DNA from: Homarus americanus
Lineage: Eukaryota; Arthropoda; Malacostraca; Decapoda; Nephropidae
Direction: 5' to 3'
NCBI RefSeq assembly: GCF_018991925.1
Contig: NW_024729710.1
Location: forward strand, 332,501-396,500
DNA: 64,000 nt
The position numbers and the translations under genes were made by a program. How positions within the stretch are numbered: position 1 is the stretch's first letter; each line of letters begins with the position of its first letter. Under the pieces are notes generated by a model. It did no database searches and was not told where the DNA came from. It was given only the letters and a program-made list of their open reading frames with translations. Of this stretch, positions 25,359 through 35,310 are shown piece after piece.

Positions 25359-25808
25359 TTAACAACGGTAGGTGAGGAGGGTCGTGGTGATGGCTGGAAA
25401 AAGAGAGTCGAAAGGGTCAGTGTGTTGAGCGCTTTCTGATATGTGAGTAGGAAGGAGAGAATAACGGGTATGCCCTTCTTTTTGCACTTTTTCTAGGTGT
25501 TTACGTTGTGTGGCATTTAAGGAGGAAGACCAGGTGGGGGAGGCATAGGTGAGCTTGGGAAGTATGAATGTTGTGTAAACACTGAGGAGCTCGGGTGCAG
25601 GAACTCGGAGGGACTTGAGTCGGCGGAGGAGGTGGAGACGGAAACTGGAGGATTTGACAACTTCACTGACGTGTGGTTTCCAATTTAGTTTGTTGCCTAT
25701 GGTGACGCTGAGGAGCTTCGTGGAATCTACAACATGGAGTGTGTTCGGAATCGGTAAAGTAGCTTGGAAGGAGGTGGGACAATGTCGGAGGAGAGGTTGA
25801 TGTGCCAA
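25359..25808 (-). pseudogene. LINE C-terminal domain after the reverse transcriptase
   Basis: Frame reading TKLLSVTIGNKLNWKPHVSE, then FRLHLLRRLKSLRVP, ELLSVYTTFILPKLTYASP and TWSSSLNATQRKHLEKVQKE. The K.LGV.ID.KL.W..H and Y..FI.P.L.YA.P.W pattern is the standard thumb/C-terminal region of LINE polymerases. It is displaced by frameshifts from the core at 25860-27006, so the polyprotein cannot be read through. No Zn-knuckle is visible after it. Confidence 0.8.
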
Positions 25809-27006
25809 CCGTGGTCTTGGTGGCGGTTGATGGTGACATGGTTGTTGGTGGCCCAGTTTTGAGTCTGTTCAATAAATCCTGAAGGGCGGCATAGTTGGGA
25901 GCAGAATTGTTGACGCTGATCCCAATGGTGGAGTCGTCGACATATTTCCAGCGAGCAGGGGTTTCTCTTAGGGCATCATTGATGAGCATAAGGAAGCAGA
26001 GTGGTCCCATCTTGGTGCCTTGGGGGACGCCACAGGTGAGTGACTGAAAGGTGGAGACAGCTCCTCGGAAGCGTACAGCTTGGCGTCGGTCACTCAGAAA
26101 GTCTGTAAGCCATGGTATAAGACTTCTCCGAAGCCCGAGGTCAATAGCTTTGTTGATGATTATATTGTGGTCGACTAGGTCGAATGCTTTAGTGAAATCA
26201 ATGAAGGCGACAGCTACAGACGTTTTTCGTTTCTCGAGATGGCGGTATATGTAATCGAGAAAGCTGACAAGACAGTGAGTGGTGGAAGTTTTCATGTTGC
26301 CAAATTGCTGAGGGTCTACGACTCCTGCAATATCAGCATAAGCCCAATCGAACACAAAACTTTCACAGATTAGGCTGGGTATTGGGGTGATTGCAATAGG
26401 TCGTAGCTGATTTAAGGATTGTGGGCTGGTTGACTTGGGCACTGGTGATACATAAGAGGTCTTCCATTCAGCTGGGCATCTGGCTTGACTGAGAGAAGCA
26501 TTGATGATGGAGCATTGGGGTTTAGCAAGCTCCGGGGAGAACTCCTTGAAGAGTTTCATTGGTAAGTCAATGGGGGTGGTAGAGCGTTTTAATTTTAGTT
26601 TGTCCAGGCGTTTTGCTATTTCAAATTCTTCTACTAAGTCAGTGGGAAGGGGGGCTGGTAGGTAAGCAGGGAGAGTGGTTGTGTCAAGCCGGGGGAGCGT
26701 CTGGCATATAGTAGCGAAATGGTTATTTGTTTGCTCAGCTGCGTCAACATTAGTGAGATGGCTGAGGAAGGGGAGGGGGTGTGTCTTATTGTTTAGTCCA
26801 CAGAGTTCTTTAAGCTTACCATACCATTGACTGATGTTGGTCTGCTTCAGGTGTTGTAATTTGGTTGGGTAGTGGGACTTCTTTGCAGTGCGTATTTCGC
26901 GGGTGACTCGGTTGCGAAGGGATCTGTAGCGGATGTGGTCATTGAGATGAAAGGCTCTGTCTCTCTGTTGCATAAGTCTTTTGATCCTAGGTGTGATCCA
27001 GGGCAA
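25663..27006 (-). pseudogene. LINE reverse transcriptase core (RVT_1-type), frameshifted at its 3' end
   Basis: The longest protein-like frame in the window, about 380 credible residues. It starts PWITPRIKRLMQQRDRAFH (DNA/RNA-binding linker), then LKELCG, a PIDLPMKLFKEF block (about 145-156), WKTSYVSPVPK (181-191), LRPIAITPIPSLICESFV (201-218) and QQFG (233-236). Motif A is FIDFTKAFDLVDH with catalytic Asp (about 269-280), motif B is CGVPQGTKMGPLCFLMLIND (about 325-344), and motif C is KYVDDSTIG (about 354-362). All three catalytic aspartates of a LINE reverse transcriptase are present. After ALQDLLNRL (about 374-382) the frame is lost: the plus strand has TTTTGAGTCTG where copy 2 has one more base (TTTTGGAGACTG), a one-base deletion near 25858. 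Residues after that point are out of frame. Confidence 0.9.
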
Positions 27007-27022
27007 GTCAGCTGGGTGAGAT

Positions 27023-27244
27023 CTAACGGACTTCTCGTGGGAAGAAGTGGTGGTGAGCTTCCGTGGTGGTGTTGGTATAATTTATCCATTTGGTTTCCAC
27101 GTCATCCACGCTAAGTACTTCAGTCCAGGGATGGTGAACTATCCACTGCCCGAAGAGGCGCACTGCAGAGTCAGTAATCGGCCTGTAGGTCTTGATGTAG
27201 GGTCTCTGTACTTGAGTGGGAGTGGCAGCTGGGGACCAGAGCAC
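27023..27244 (-). pseudogene. LINE linker between endonuclease and reverse transcriptase
   Basis: Frame reading VQRPYIKTYRPITDSA, then WTEVLSVDDVETKWINYTNT and a terminal HHHFFP. This is the typical helical connector with a W.......DD...KW pattern and an aromatic FFP end just before the PWITP block of the RT ORF. It is out of frame with both neighbours: a stop follows HHHFFPREVR, and the continuation VRSHPADLPWITP lies in another frame (near 27010-27030). No independent function. Confidence 0.7.
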
Positions 27245-27257
27245 TGATAAGTGTGTG

Positions 27258-27491
27258 CTACAACCCGATAGGAGGCATTGGTTGAGCTGGTTGGTACTGG
27301 TCCGCTAAGTCAGTTAAGATAAGGTCAAGGGTATTTTGACCGTGTGTGGGGAAGGTCACAACTTGTGATAGTGATAGCTGGTCCTGGATATCAGTGGTGT
27401 CAATTTCGTTATAATCCCCACATAATACTAACTTGGCACATGGGTACCTAACTCTGAGGTGGTCTGAGGTGGTAATGAGATGATTGATAAG
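27258..27491 (-). pseudogene. LINE endonuclease C-terminal fragment
   Basis: Minus-strand frame reading LINHLITTSDHLRVRYP, then AKLVLCGDYNEIDT and THGQNTLDLILTDLA. CGDYN is the conserved GDFN-type active-site block of APE-like endonucleases that nick target DNA for target-primed reverse transcription. NTLDLILTD matches the later conserved block. The last SDH block expected after PPIG is lost: the frame shifts and meets a stop at 27258. The N-terminal half (metal-binding Asn and Glu blocks) is absent because the element begins in the (GT)n run at 27492. It lies directly upstream, in element order, of the linker at 27023-27244. Confidence 0.8.
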
Positions 27492-27522
27492 AGTGTGCGT
27501 GTGTGTGTGTGTGTGTGTGTGT
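27492..27522. repeat. (GT)15 at the 5' edge of LINE copy 1
   Basis: GT run with one GC step. LINE homology ends at its left side and unrelated sequence begins at its right. Confidence 0.9.
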
Positions 27523-27652
27523 AACCATAGAACAAGCATAGCAGTATCTTGCATCACAACTCACAGTGAAATACCTGAATTAATGTACAGTCGGTTGGGA
27601 TTATTACCGGTTTAGTGGACGTTTTCCTCAGCATCTCTGCAATGTAAGATAA

Positions 27653-27669
27653 TGCACACACACACACGC

Positions 27670-27734
<65 letters not shown>
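27653..27734. repeat. (CA)n microsatellite
   Basis: CA run of about 40 units with two CG interruptions near the start. Confidence 0.95.
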
Positions 27735-27736
<2 letters not shown>

Positions 27737-27855
27737 ACAGACTTCATGAGGCCACAGCTGCCGCCTTCAACTGGGTTTGTGTTACAACTGTGGCAACAAC
27801 CCGGGCTATCTCCGTTCACCAGGTGCAAGGTGGAGAGAGGAAATGGAAAAGAAAA

Positions 27856-27941
27856 TGAGAGACAGAGAGAGAGAGAGAAAGAAAGAGAGAGATGTGAGAA
27901 AGAGACAGAGAGGGATGCGTGAGAGAGAGAAAGGGACAGGA

Positions 27942-27978
<37 letters not shown>

Positions 27979-28035
27979 AGAGAGACGTGTGAGAAAGAGA
28001 GAGAGGTGTGAGAAAGAGAGAGAGGTGTGAAAGAA
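27856..28035. repeat. (GA)n-rich minisatellite-like region
   Basis: GA repeats with GTGAGAAAGAGAGAGAG blocks recurring at about 20-25 bp (27993-28030) and a perfect GA run at 27944-27977. Confidence 0.85.
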
Positions 28036-28463
28036 AGCCGTGAGAGACGTGATTAAGCTTACCCTCGCTAATTACCTGATTAACATTCTCGTAAAGTCAT
28101 GAAGAATCACCTGTTTTTTGCCTACCCGTAATTAACTTAATTTTGCGTGCTGGTAATTATAATTAGGATTTATACCTTGTCTTGTCTCACCTTTCCTTCA
28201 AACGTTTTCTTCTTTTCTCCCTTAAATTATCTTCTCTGTCTTTTATCTCCATTATTTTCATTAAGTCTTCTTTAACCCCTTTCAGTTACTCACCTCAGTT
28301 AATTGGTTTTCTTCACCTACTTTGTTTATTCCATTTTCTCTTTATTCCTTCTTTCGTATAATTTTATCCCTTATTCATGAAGTATTGTGTTGATTTTGTC
28401 TTTGTTTTATCTCTGTTTACTCTTGATTTTTTTGGATATTGTTTCTCCCTATTAAAATTTAGC
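28036..28463. other. Unique T-rich intergenic DNA
   Basis: Nothing recognised. Confidence 0.5.
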
Positions 28464-28522
28464 GTCCTTCCTTCCTTCCTTCCTTCCTTCCTTCCTTCCT
28501 TCCTTCCTTCCTTCCTTCCTTC
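28464..28522. repeat. (CCTT)14 microsatellite
   Basis: Perfect CCTT run. Confidence 0.95.
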
Positions 28523-28628
28523 ACTTTCATTCCATTAGGTCTTCCTCCTCCTCATAAATCCTTACGTGTTTTTGCTCTCCTAAGCCGTGAGTCTTTCTCC
28601 CTCAATTAATGTTCTGCTTCGTTTGCTC

Positions 28629-28716
28629 CACTCTCCCCTCTCCCACTCTCTCCCCTCTCCCACTCTCTCCCCTCTCTCCCACTCTCTCCCCTCTCCCACT
28701 CTCTCTCCCCCTCATT
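28629..28716. repeat. CTCTCCC-type minisatellite, 15-20-bp units
   Basis: Repeating CCACTCTCTCCCCTCTC with unit length changes. The reverse strand gives a WERGESGRG string, not a protein. Confidence 0.85.
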
Positions 28717-29019
28717 AGTTCTCTTCTGTCTCCCATCTGCTTTGTTTTCTTTCTTCATTTTCATGGGTGTTGCTCTGTCAACTCTCTCACCTATCATATT
28801 TTTTCCTTCTTCCCCTCTTTCCTCATCATTCTTATTCTTTTTATTCCTCTTCCTCGTTTTATCTTCCCTTCCTTCTCCCCTCCCCTCATCCTTCTTTTTT
28901 CCTACTCTATTAACCGCATTATTTTATTCCTATTAATCTTCTCTTTTCATCTTTATTATCTACATTATTCCTTTTTTCTTATTCTTTTTACATTTTCTAT
29001 AATCCCTTCCATTTATCTT

Positions 29020-29075
<56 letters not shown>

Positions 29076-29201
29076 TTTGTGCCATTATCAGTCTTGCTTT
29101 CTGTGTACCCTCTTGCCACACAAACGTTCTTCTCTCTGTTTCTCCCTTCCGTATCTGTCTAATTTCCTTCTATCCCTTTCTGGTTCCCTTTATCACTGGT
29201 T

Positions 29202-29274
<73 letters not shown>
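28717..29274. repeat. Pyrimidine-rich region with two (CT)n runs
   Basis: T- and C-rich throughout, with perfect CT runs at 29023-29072 and 29205-29274. The 223-codon Leu/Ser/Phe frame over it is a composition artefact. Confidence 0.8.
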
Positions 29275-29277
<3 letters not shown>

Positions 29278-30195
29278 TAGTTATCCTGTGTTGTATTGAG
29301 AAGTCCTTAATGCACTCTTACTGTTAATAGCATTCAACCTTCCTTGACATCCTTCCTTATCATTCTTTATTCCCTAGCATTCTACCTTCCCTAGCAGTCT
29401 TCCTTCCTTATCGTTCTTCCTCCCCAACCTTCCCTCTTTCCCAATCCTTCTCTTCACCTCTTTGTCATCCTTCCTACCCTCACCAGTCCTTTCTATCCCC
29501 CCTTAGGCTCCCAAGGCTCCTCCTCCACCAAGCAAGACTCGCTCTACTGCCCCTTGTGGGATGTATAGTAAAGGACCTGAGACGTTCCTGCTCCTAATAG
29601 CTTCCTTCCTGAGAGCTGCAGAAGGTGACCTGATGAAGTGACCTTGTGAGGGAACCTTCTAGATAAGACACCATTCTTATGAGATAACGAAGAGTCTATT
29701 AATTTTGTAAATGTTTTATCTAACTTTGAAATATATTGTAAATGGTATTAATGTAAGATTTATATTGTTCATTCGTGAGTTTTGACTAAGAATTATAGGA
29801 GTTCTTGTGTACTTCCATGATCTTGTGATGCGTCAGAGGAGCTCAATAAATCACGCGAGTTTGATTGGCTCTCCATTCATCTTTTTACATTCCAGAGACA
29901 GCAAGAAAGTTTATTAATGGCGCTGTAAAATGATTCAAAATCTCGGTTCTAATCGATTTTTACGACTTTCGATTACTTATAGTAGTAATGTACTTCTTGG
30001 GTTAGGTTAGGTTAGGTTTGGTCGCGTTTCAGGATTTATATCGGGGGAAAAAATCCTAAAAGAAATGTACCGGTTTGTTTCCACTGATGTCTATCGTCAC
30101 ATTTGGCTTTGCGAGGATTTCTTCTTTGGTCAGCATTGGGAGAAATTCCCAAAGCCATCAATCTGGCCCCAGGCAATCTTGTGCTTTCGTCCTCT
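29275..30195. other. Intergenic DNA with a short TTAGG run
   Basis: Pyrimidine-rich CCTTCC stretch to about 29500. GGTTAGGTTAGGTTAGGTTT at 30000-30019. No gene recognised. Confidence 0.5.
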
Positions 30196-30540
30196 CTCTC
30201 TCTCGCTTAGGCTGAAGGAGTTTTTAGACCCGATTCGTGGGCTGGGTAGTTGGACTTGGCTCTTGGGTTGAATTTTGAGACCTTGAGACCTCTTTTTGGG
30301 GGCGGGAATTTGGATCTTGGGATTGTGCCTTTCTCCTGGGGTTAGGTCTGGCTTTATAGTTGAGCTCTGGCTTTTCTGCAGTTGTGATTGGTTCTTAGGT
30401 TGAGGTTTACTCTTGTGTCAGTTTCTGGTTCTCTGGACTGGTTTTAGTTCTTGGGTTCTGCCTGGCTCTTTAGCTCTAGGGCGAGTAACTGTCTCTATTT
30501 CTGAAACCTGGCTCCTGGGTTCCTACATGGCTTCTATGTC
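30196..30540. repeat. Decayed tandem repeat with TTGGCTCTTGGGTTGA core
   Basis: GG(A)CTTGGCTCTTGGGTT recurs in diverged forms (TTGGATCTTGGGATT, TTGGTTCTTAGGTTGA, TTAGTTCTTGGGTTCT, CTGGCTCCTGGGTTCC) at about 24-40 bp spacing. An old minisatellite remnant. Confidence 0.65.
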
Positions 30541-31238
30541 ACCACCTTACACCTGGATCACCACCTAGTCGTTAAACAAGGCCACGTTTATACACTGGGC
30601 TACTGTATTGACTTTATGTAAACACAAGAGCCTCTCTGTGAGCGGGCGAGGCAGACTTACTTAAAGGTTGAGGTCAAGTGTACGTGGAGGCGAACAAAAG
30701 AAAAATAAAATCTCGTTGGTGAAGAAATTCCCTTGTGTTTGGGGGGAAGGTAAGAAGATACGGGCCTGAAAAATTTACCTAACGCGGGTTAAAGTTATGT
30801 GACACAGGAAGTAAACGAAGCAGCCAGTTCTTGCTAAAGTAGTTAGACTGGTGTGGTGAGTGTGTATATAAATCACAGACCTAAGAACAGTATCCAGCAT
30901 CAGTTAAAAAAAATAGATGAAAGAACTGAAAGATCACTTCCTTACGTTATAAAACAAAGTAAAAATAGCTTCAAAATAATTAACGTGCAGGTAAATGCCT
31001 TGATATAGAAGGTGTTATATATTAGCTGCTTGCGTAGTTAAGGTCCAGCAGTTAATTCTGTAATATAGAGCAGAAGGAGACGAGGTCCTGGGAGAGCCTT
31101 GTGCCTATATGAGCCTCAGGTGCTCAAACACTACCTGGAGGCTAAATTCCATACTCTTACCTCGATTTACACTTATCCCTCAGCTTACCAAGTGGGCTTT
31201 AAGTAAATCCCAAGTAGAGGAGAGAGAAAAAAACCCTT
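30541..31238. other. Unique intergenic DNA
   Basis: Nothing recognised. Confidence 0.5.
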
Positions 31239-31365
31239 AAGGAGAAACGAGAGAGAGAACGAGTGATGAAAAATGAGAGAAAAAACGAGTGAGGAAAAAC
31301 GAGAGAGAGAACGAGTGAGAAGAAGCGATAGAAAAAACGAATGAGGGAAAACGAGAAAAAGAGAA
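31239..31365. repeat. GA-rich minisatellite, about 25-28-bp units
   Basis: AACGAGAGAGAGAACGAGTGA blocks near 31244 and 31297, alternating with GAGAAAAAACGA(G/A)TGAGG near 31271 and 31330. Confidence 0.8.
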
Positions 31366-31510
31366 AAAGGAAATAAGTTGAACAACCTCGTCTACACAAG
31401 GTTTGGGCTGAGACAAGTAAAGGAAGCACTCGGGTCAGACACTCCTCCTCTACCTCCTCTTGCTTAATAATGTAGGATTAGCACACACACGAGCTATTGA
31501 TATGTCAAGT

Positions 31511-31590
31511 GGTGAGTGTCTGGCAGGGTGGGTGAGAGGCCGGGAGGGTGGGTGAGTGTCTGGCAGGGTGGGTGAGAGGCCGGGAGAGTG
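31511..31590. repeat. 40-bp tandem duplication
   Basis: The 40-bp unit (start GGTGAGTGTCTGGCAGGGTG) is repeated head to tail at 31511 and 31551 with one difference at the end. Confidence 0.9.
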
Positions 31591-31980
31591 GAGAGGGGTC
31601 GTGGAAAGAGCGAGAAGGGTGAAGTAAGGAGAGAGTCAAGTCGTTGTTGGTGAGAGGGAGGGAGAGGAGGAGGAGGAAGGATTCACAACGAGAGTGAAGA
31701 GGGAGGGAGATAAGAATCATGATGGGAATGAGAGGGCTACAGAGAGGGGGAGATAGGAGGAAGAGAGAGCCACAGTGAGAGGTGTGAGGGTAAAGAGGTG
31801 TGGAGGATGAATAGGGAAAGAGGGAGGGAGTAAAAGAGGAGACAGGGTGAAGGTTAAAAGTGGATGATTCTGTAATAGGGGATTATTTGGAGAATGTAAG
31901 AGAAGAGATGGAGGAATAAGGAAGGATTATAATAATGCAGGATTGGGAAAGGAGAGAAGAGAATAAGAGAAGGAAAAGGA
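31591..31980. repeat. Purine-rich low-complexity region
   Basis: GAGAGGG, GGAGGA and AAGAGAG steps throughout. No gene. Confidence 0.65.
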
Positions 31981-32161
31981 GATTTATCAAAAACAAATAT
32001 TCCTTATAGTTGTCTTTATATATTCCGTCAACAACTCCTTGGAAGACTGTCAATAGAAGTCAACAATGTCTCCTGATCTGTCTGGGAGGCATTGGCATCT
32101 GCACAGTCCTCCAGATCACATTGCCAGCATTTCTATCTCTCCCATAACATCAAACGAACTG

Positions 32162-32262
32162 GTTAGGTTAGGTTGGGTTTATGTTAGGTTAGGTTGGGTT
32201 TATGTTAGGTTAGGTTGGGTTTATGTTAGGTTAGGTTGGGTTTGTTAGGTTAGGTTGGAAAT
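32162..32262. repeat. 21-bp minisatellite built on TTAGG
   Basis: Unit GTTAGGTTAGGTTGGGTTTA plus T, at 32162, 32183, 32204 and 32225, with a shorter last unit. Each unit has two TTAGG words and one TTGGG. Confidence 0.95.
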
Positions 32263-33110
32263 TAACTTAGTTTTATAATAGTAGTTGTTAATTATTATGC
32301 CTCATTAGACTCTCCCTGGCTACCACCTTCATTAGACTCTAGTGTAATATAAATACAGTATATGTCTAGCATGAAGTCTCCAGCATAATCACACTCCAGT
32401 ACAATGCTGTAGTATAAGCCTTCATCCTCCCTATTACCACAGTTCCACATTAATGTATACATCATAAGACTCCCACCATAACTTCCCTACACTATAATGC
32501 TGCTTATGAAAACACCAGCATAATTTTCCTCACTTTTAAATACCATACTTTTAACCCTTAGCTGCCTGCATACTTATTCTGGCGTAATTTCTCCCTTGTT
32601 AATAATTATAATTTTACCTCCTGTGTGTACCATGATTCAACACCATAACGAGCACCACTAATGACACAACAATTCAGGCTGGTGACCTTGACATCCAATG
32701 GCCTGATTCAAGGTGTAACAATACCTGGAAACAAAGATCACTAAATCAGGTTTGTATTATAACCGATGTGTTTATTATGTGACTTACCAATTTAATAACA
32801 CCAAATAATGTTGAAAAAAATATAGAAATAAAACTCACTAAAGATTCACAAGAAATTAAATTTAACCTGAGGTGAAATAATGATGTTGGATCCACAAGCT
32901 TAAAATCTCCTTGTGGCGAGTCTTAACCTAACGCAACAGGTGTATTAAAAAGCACTGAACAGGTTCTAATGAGTACAGTAGACAGACATAGGGAGAGGTT
33001 TAAGTGGCGTTATCAACAAGATGATTTAAGATGAACTAATTCCACTTATCACCAAGAAGCTTAAGAGGTTATATGAAGAGTTCTGTTTCCTCTTGTGTGT
33101 CTTCTTTATT
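32263..33110. other. Unique AT-rich intergenic DNA
   Basis: Nothing recognised. Confidence 0.5.
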
Positions 33111-33500
33111 ATTTTCTTCGTCTTTCCGTTTCTTTTATCTTTTCTTCTCTCCTCTTTTCCCCCTTTCCTCTTCTCTTCTCTGTCATTTCCTTCTGCTGTT
33201 TCTTCTTGGTCTCCCCCCTACTCCTTCCCTCCCTCCCTCCCTCCCTCTTCCTTCACTCTTTCCTCTCCTCGTTTACTTTCATTCCCCCTACCCTCTATCT
33301 TCCTTCCTTCTTTCTTTCTTCTCCCTTCCTCTCCTCCTCCCTCTCCCTTTCTTCTCCCTTCCTCTCCTCCTTCCTCCCTCTTCTTCCCCTTCCTCTACCC
33401 TCTCCTCCCTCTCCCTTTCTTCTCCCTTCCTCTCCTCCTTCCTCCCTCTTCTTCCCCTTCCTCTACCCTCTCCTCCCTCTCCCTTTCTTCTCCCTTCAGG
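33111..33500. repeat. Pyrimidine tract with 68-bp tandem duplication
   Basis: CT-rich throughout. From 33361 a 68-bp block starting CCTCTCCTCCTTCCTCCCTC repeats at 33429 without visible change. Confidence 0.85.
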
Positions 33501-33556
33501 TAATCTTCACGATAACAAGATATTCCCTCTGAATTATGGTTTACTTCCCTTGTAAA

Positions 33557-33807
33557 GAGAGACAGACAGACAGACAGGCAGGCAGAGACGGGGAGAGAAA
33601 GACAGACAGACAGACAGACAGGCAGAGACGGGGAGAGAAAGACAGACACAGACACACAGAGAACGGAGGAGAGATACAGACTGACAGAGAAAGAGACAAG
33701 CAGAGAGACAGATAGACAAAAAGGCAGACAGACAAACAGACAGGCAGGCAGACAGACACAGAAAAAGACAGGCAAACAGATAGACAGACAGACAGAGAGA
33801 GAGAGAT
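33557..33807. repeat. (GACA)n-rich minisatellite
   Basis: GACA and GGCA tetramers with a GAGACGGGGAGAGAAAGACA block duplicated near 33585 and 33626. Grades into (GA)n at the right end. Confidence 0.88.
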
Positions 33808-33989
33808 ATTTGTTTTCTATGTTAGAGTGTGGCGCTGCCTTTGTTATGAAGCAAATGACAAAAATTCCCATAGACAGTTTGGGTGTGTGATTATGTGATT
33901 GTTCATGTGCGTATGTGGCTGTGTGTATATATAGCCTCACAAAGTAACACATACAAAAAAAAACACGCACAGACACATACACACACATA

Positions 33990-33992
<3 letters not shown>

Positions 33993-34071
<79 letters not shown>

Positions 34072-34073
34072 GT
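33993..34073. repeat. (CT)31-(CA)8 compound microsatellite
   Basis: CT run to 34055, then CA. Confidence 0.95.
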
Positions 34074-34170
34074 ACAGGTCAGTGGCCCCTTGAGTGATAG
34101 TGCAACTGTCTTAAAGTTGTCCCTCAGCGCCTCAGTTACCAGCCTACAGGAGTGTGAGGTACTAGGCTCA

Positions 34171-34745
34171 GTTGCCCCTCACCTACCCCTCACTATCCTC
34201 ATCTACCCCTCACTATCCTCACCTACCCCTCACTATCCTCATCTACCCCTCACTATCCTCAGCAGCCCCTCACTATCCTCATCTACCCCTCACTATCCTC
34301 CACAGCCCCTCACTATCCTCAGCACCCCTCATCCTCCAGCTCCTCAGTCACCCCTCACTCTCCTCAGCTGCCCCTCACTATCCTCAGCTGCCCCTCACCA
34401 TCATCCTCAGCTGCCCCCTCACCATCCCAGCCCCTCACTGTATCCCTCACACCTACTCCCACACTCATCCTCATCTACCCTCACTATCCTCATCTACCCA
34501 TCACTCATCCCCACTTACCCTCCCTATCCTCACCTACCCCTCACTAACCTCATCTGATCCCCTCACTATCCTCATCTACCCCTCACTATCCTCACCTACC
34601 CCTCACTATCCTCATCTACCCCTCACTATCCTCAGCAGCCCCTCACTATCCTCATCTACCCCTCACTATCCTCAGCAGCCCCTCACTATCCTCAGCAGCC
34701 CCTCACTATCCTCAGCTGCCCCTCACTCTCCTCAGCTGCCCAAGA
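34171..34745. repeat. 20-bp minisatellite with ordered unit variants
   Basis: Unit CCCCTCACTATCCTCATCTA. The last five or six bases vary (ATCTA, ACCTA, AGCAG, AGCTG, CACAG). The left block (34190-34310) and right block (34560-34740) share the variant order ATCTA-ACCTA-ATCTA-AGCAG-ATCTA. The 34320-34555 middle is irregular with many indels. Confidence 0.92.
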
Positions 34746-34907
34746 TAGCGGTGATAACAGCTGATCTCCTTGAGCTGGCCGACCCTTGTAAGCGTCTCTC
34801 ACTGTCACTCACAAACAACACCCTGTTAGTGCTGACTTAACAGGATACATCTTACGTCACAGAAGGATGATTAGTGGTTATATCCTAAGGACGTGGTTTA
34901 TTAAGTG

Positions 34908-35155
34908 CTAACCTAACCTAACCATAAATTAGCTTAACCTAGCCTAACCTAACCTAAACTAGCGTAACCTAACCTAACCCAATCTAATCTAACCTAAACT
35001 AGCTTAACCTAACCTAACCTAATCTAATCTAACCTAAACTAGCTTAACCTAACCTAACCTAACCTAACCTAATCTAATCTAATCTAACCTAACCTAACCT
35101 AACCTAACCTAACCTAACCTAACCTAACCTAACCTAACCTAACCTAACCTAACCT
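34908..35155. repeat. CCTAA (TTAGG-type) array with 40-bp higher-order edge
   Basis: Perfect AACCT repeats at about 35086-35154. Left of this the array is mixed with AATCT and CTAAACTAGCTTA interruptions, including a 40-bp block starting AATCTAATCTAACCTAAACT at 34981 and again at 35021. CCTAA is the complement of the arthropod telomere unit TTAGG. Unique sequence lies on both sides, so it is interstitial here. Confidence 0.93.
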
Positions 35156-35310
35156 TCATGTTGTAGATGTAATACTGTGGCGTTAATGCAGGAAGTGGAG
35201 CCTGGCGACCAGCTTAGATTTACATGTAGTAATGTGACTAATATGTCTACCTGGTGATGCTAATGGAGGAGTTACAATAAACTTTGGTGTTAATACTTTT
35301 ATACTTTGTG
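35156..35310. other. Short unique spacer between two arrays
   Basis: Nothing recognised. Confidence 0.5.

Larger units (their letters stand above)
24946..27491 (-). mobile_element. LINE copy 1: 5'-truncated non-LTR retrotransposon (CR1/L2/Jockey-like group)
   Basis: A 2.5-kb minus-strand element. In 5'-3' order it holds the C-terminal part of an AP-type endonuclease (27258-27491), a linker (27023-27244), a reverse transcriptase core (about 25860-27006), a C-terminal tail (25359-25808), a 3' region without frames (24981-25358) with an AATAAA hexamer close to the end, and an (ATT)n tail. The N-terminal half of the endonuclease and any ORF1 are missing: the 5' edge is a (GT)n run. No RNase H domain is visible. 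The RT has YVDD rather than YADD in motif C. Clade placement from memory of motif style is tentative. At least three frameshifts plus an internal stop make it inactive. Confidence 0.9.
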
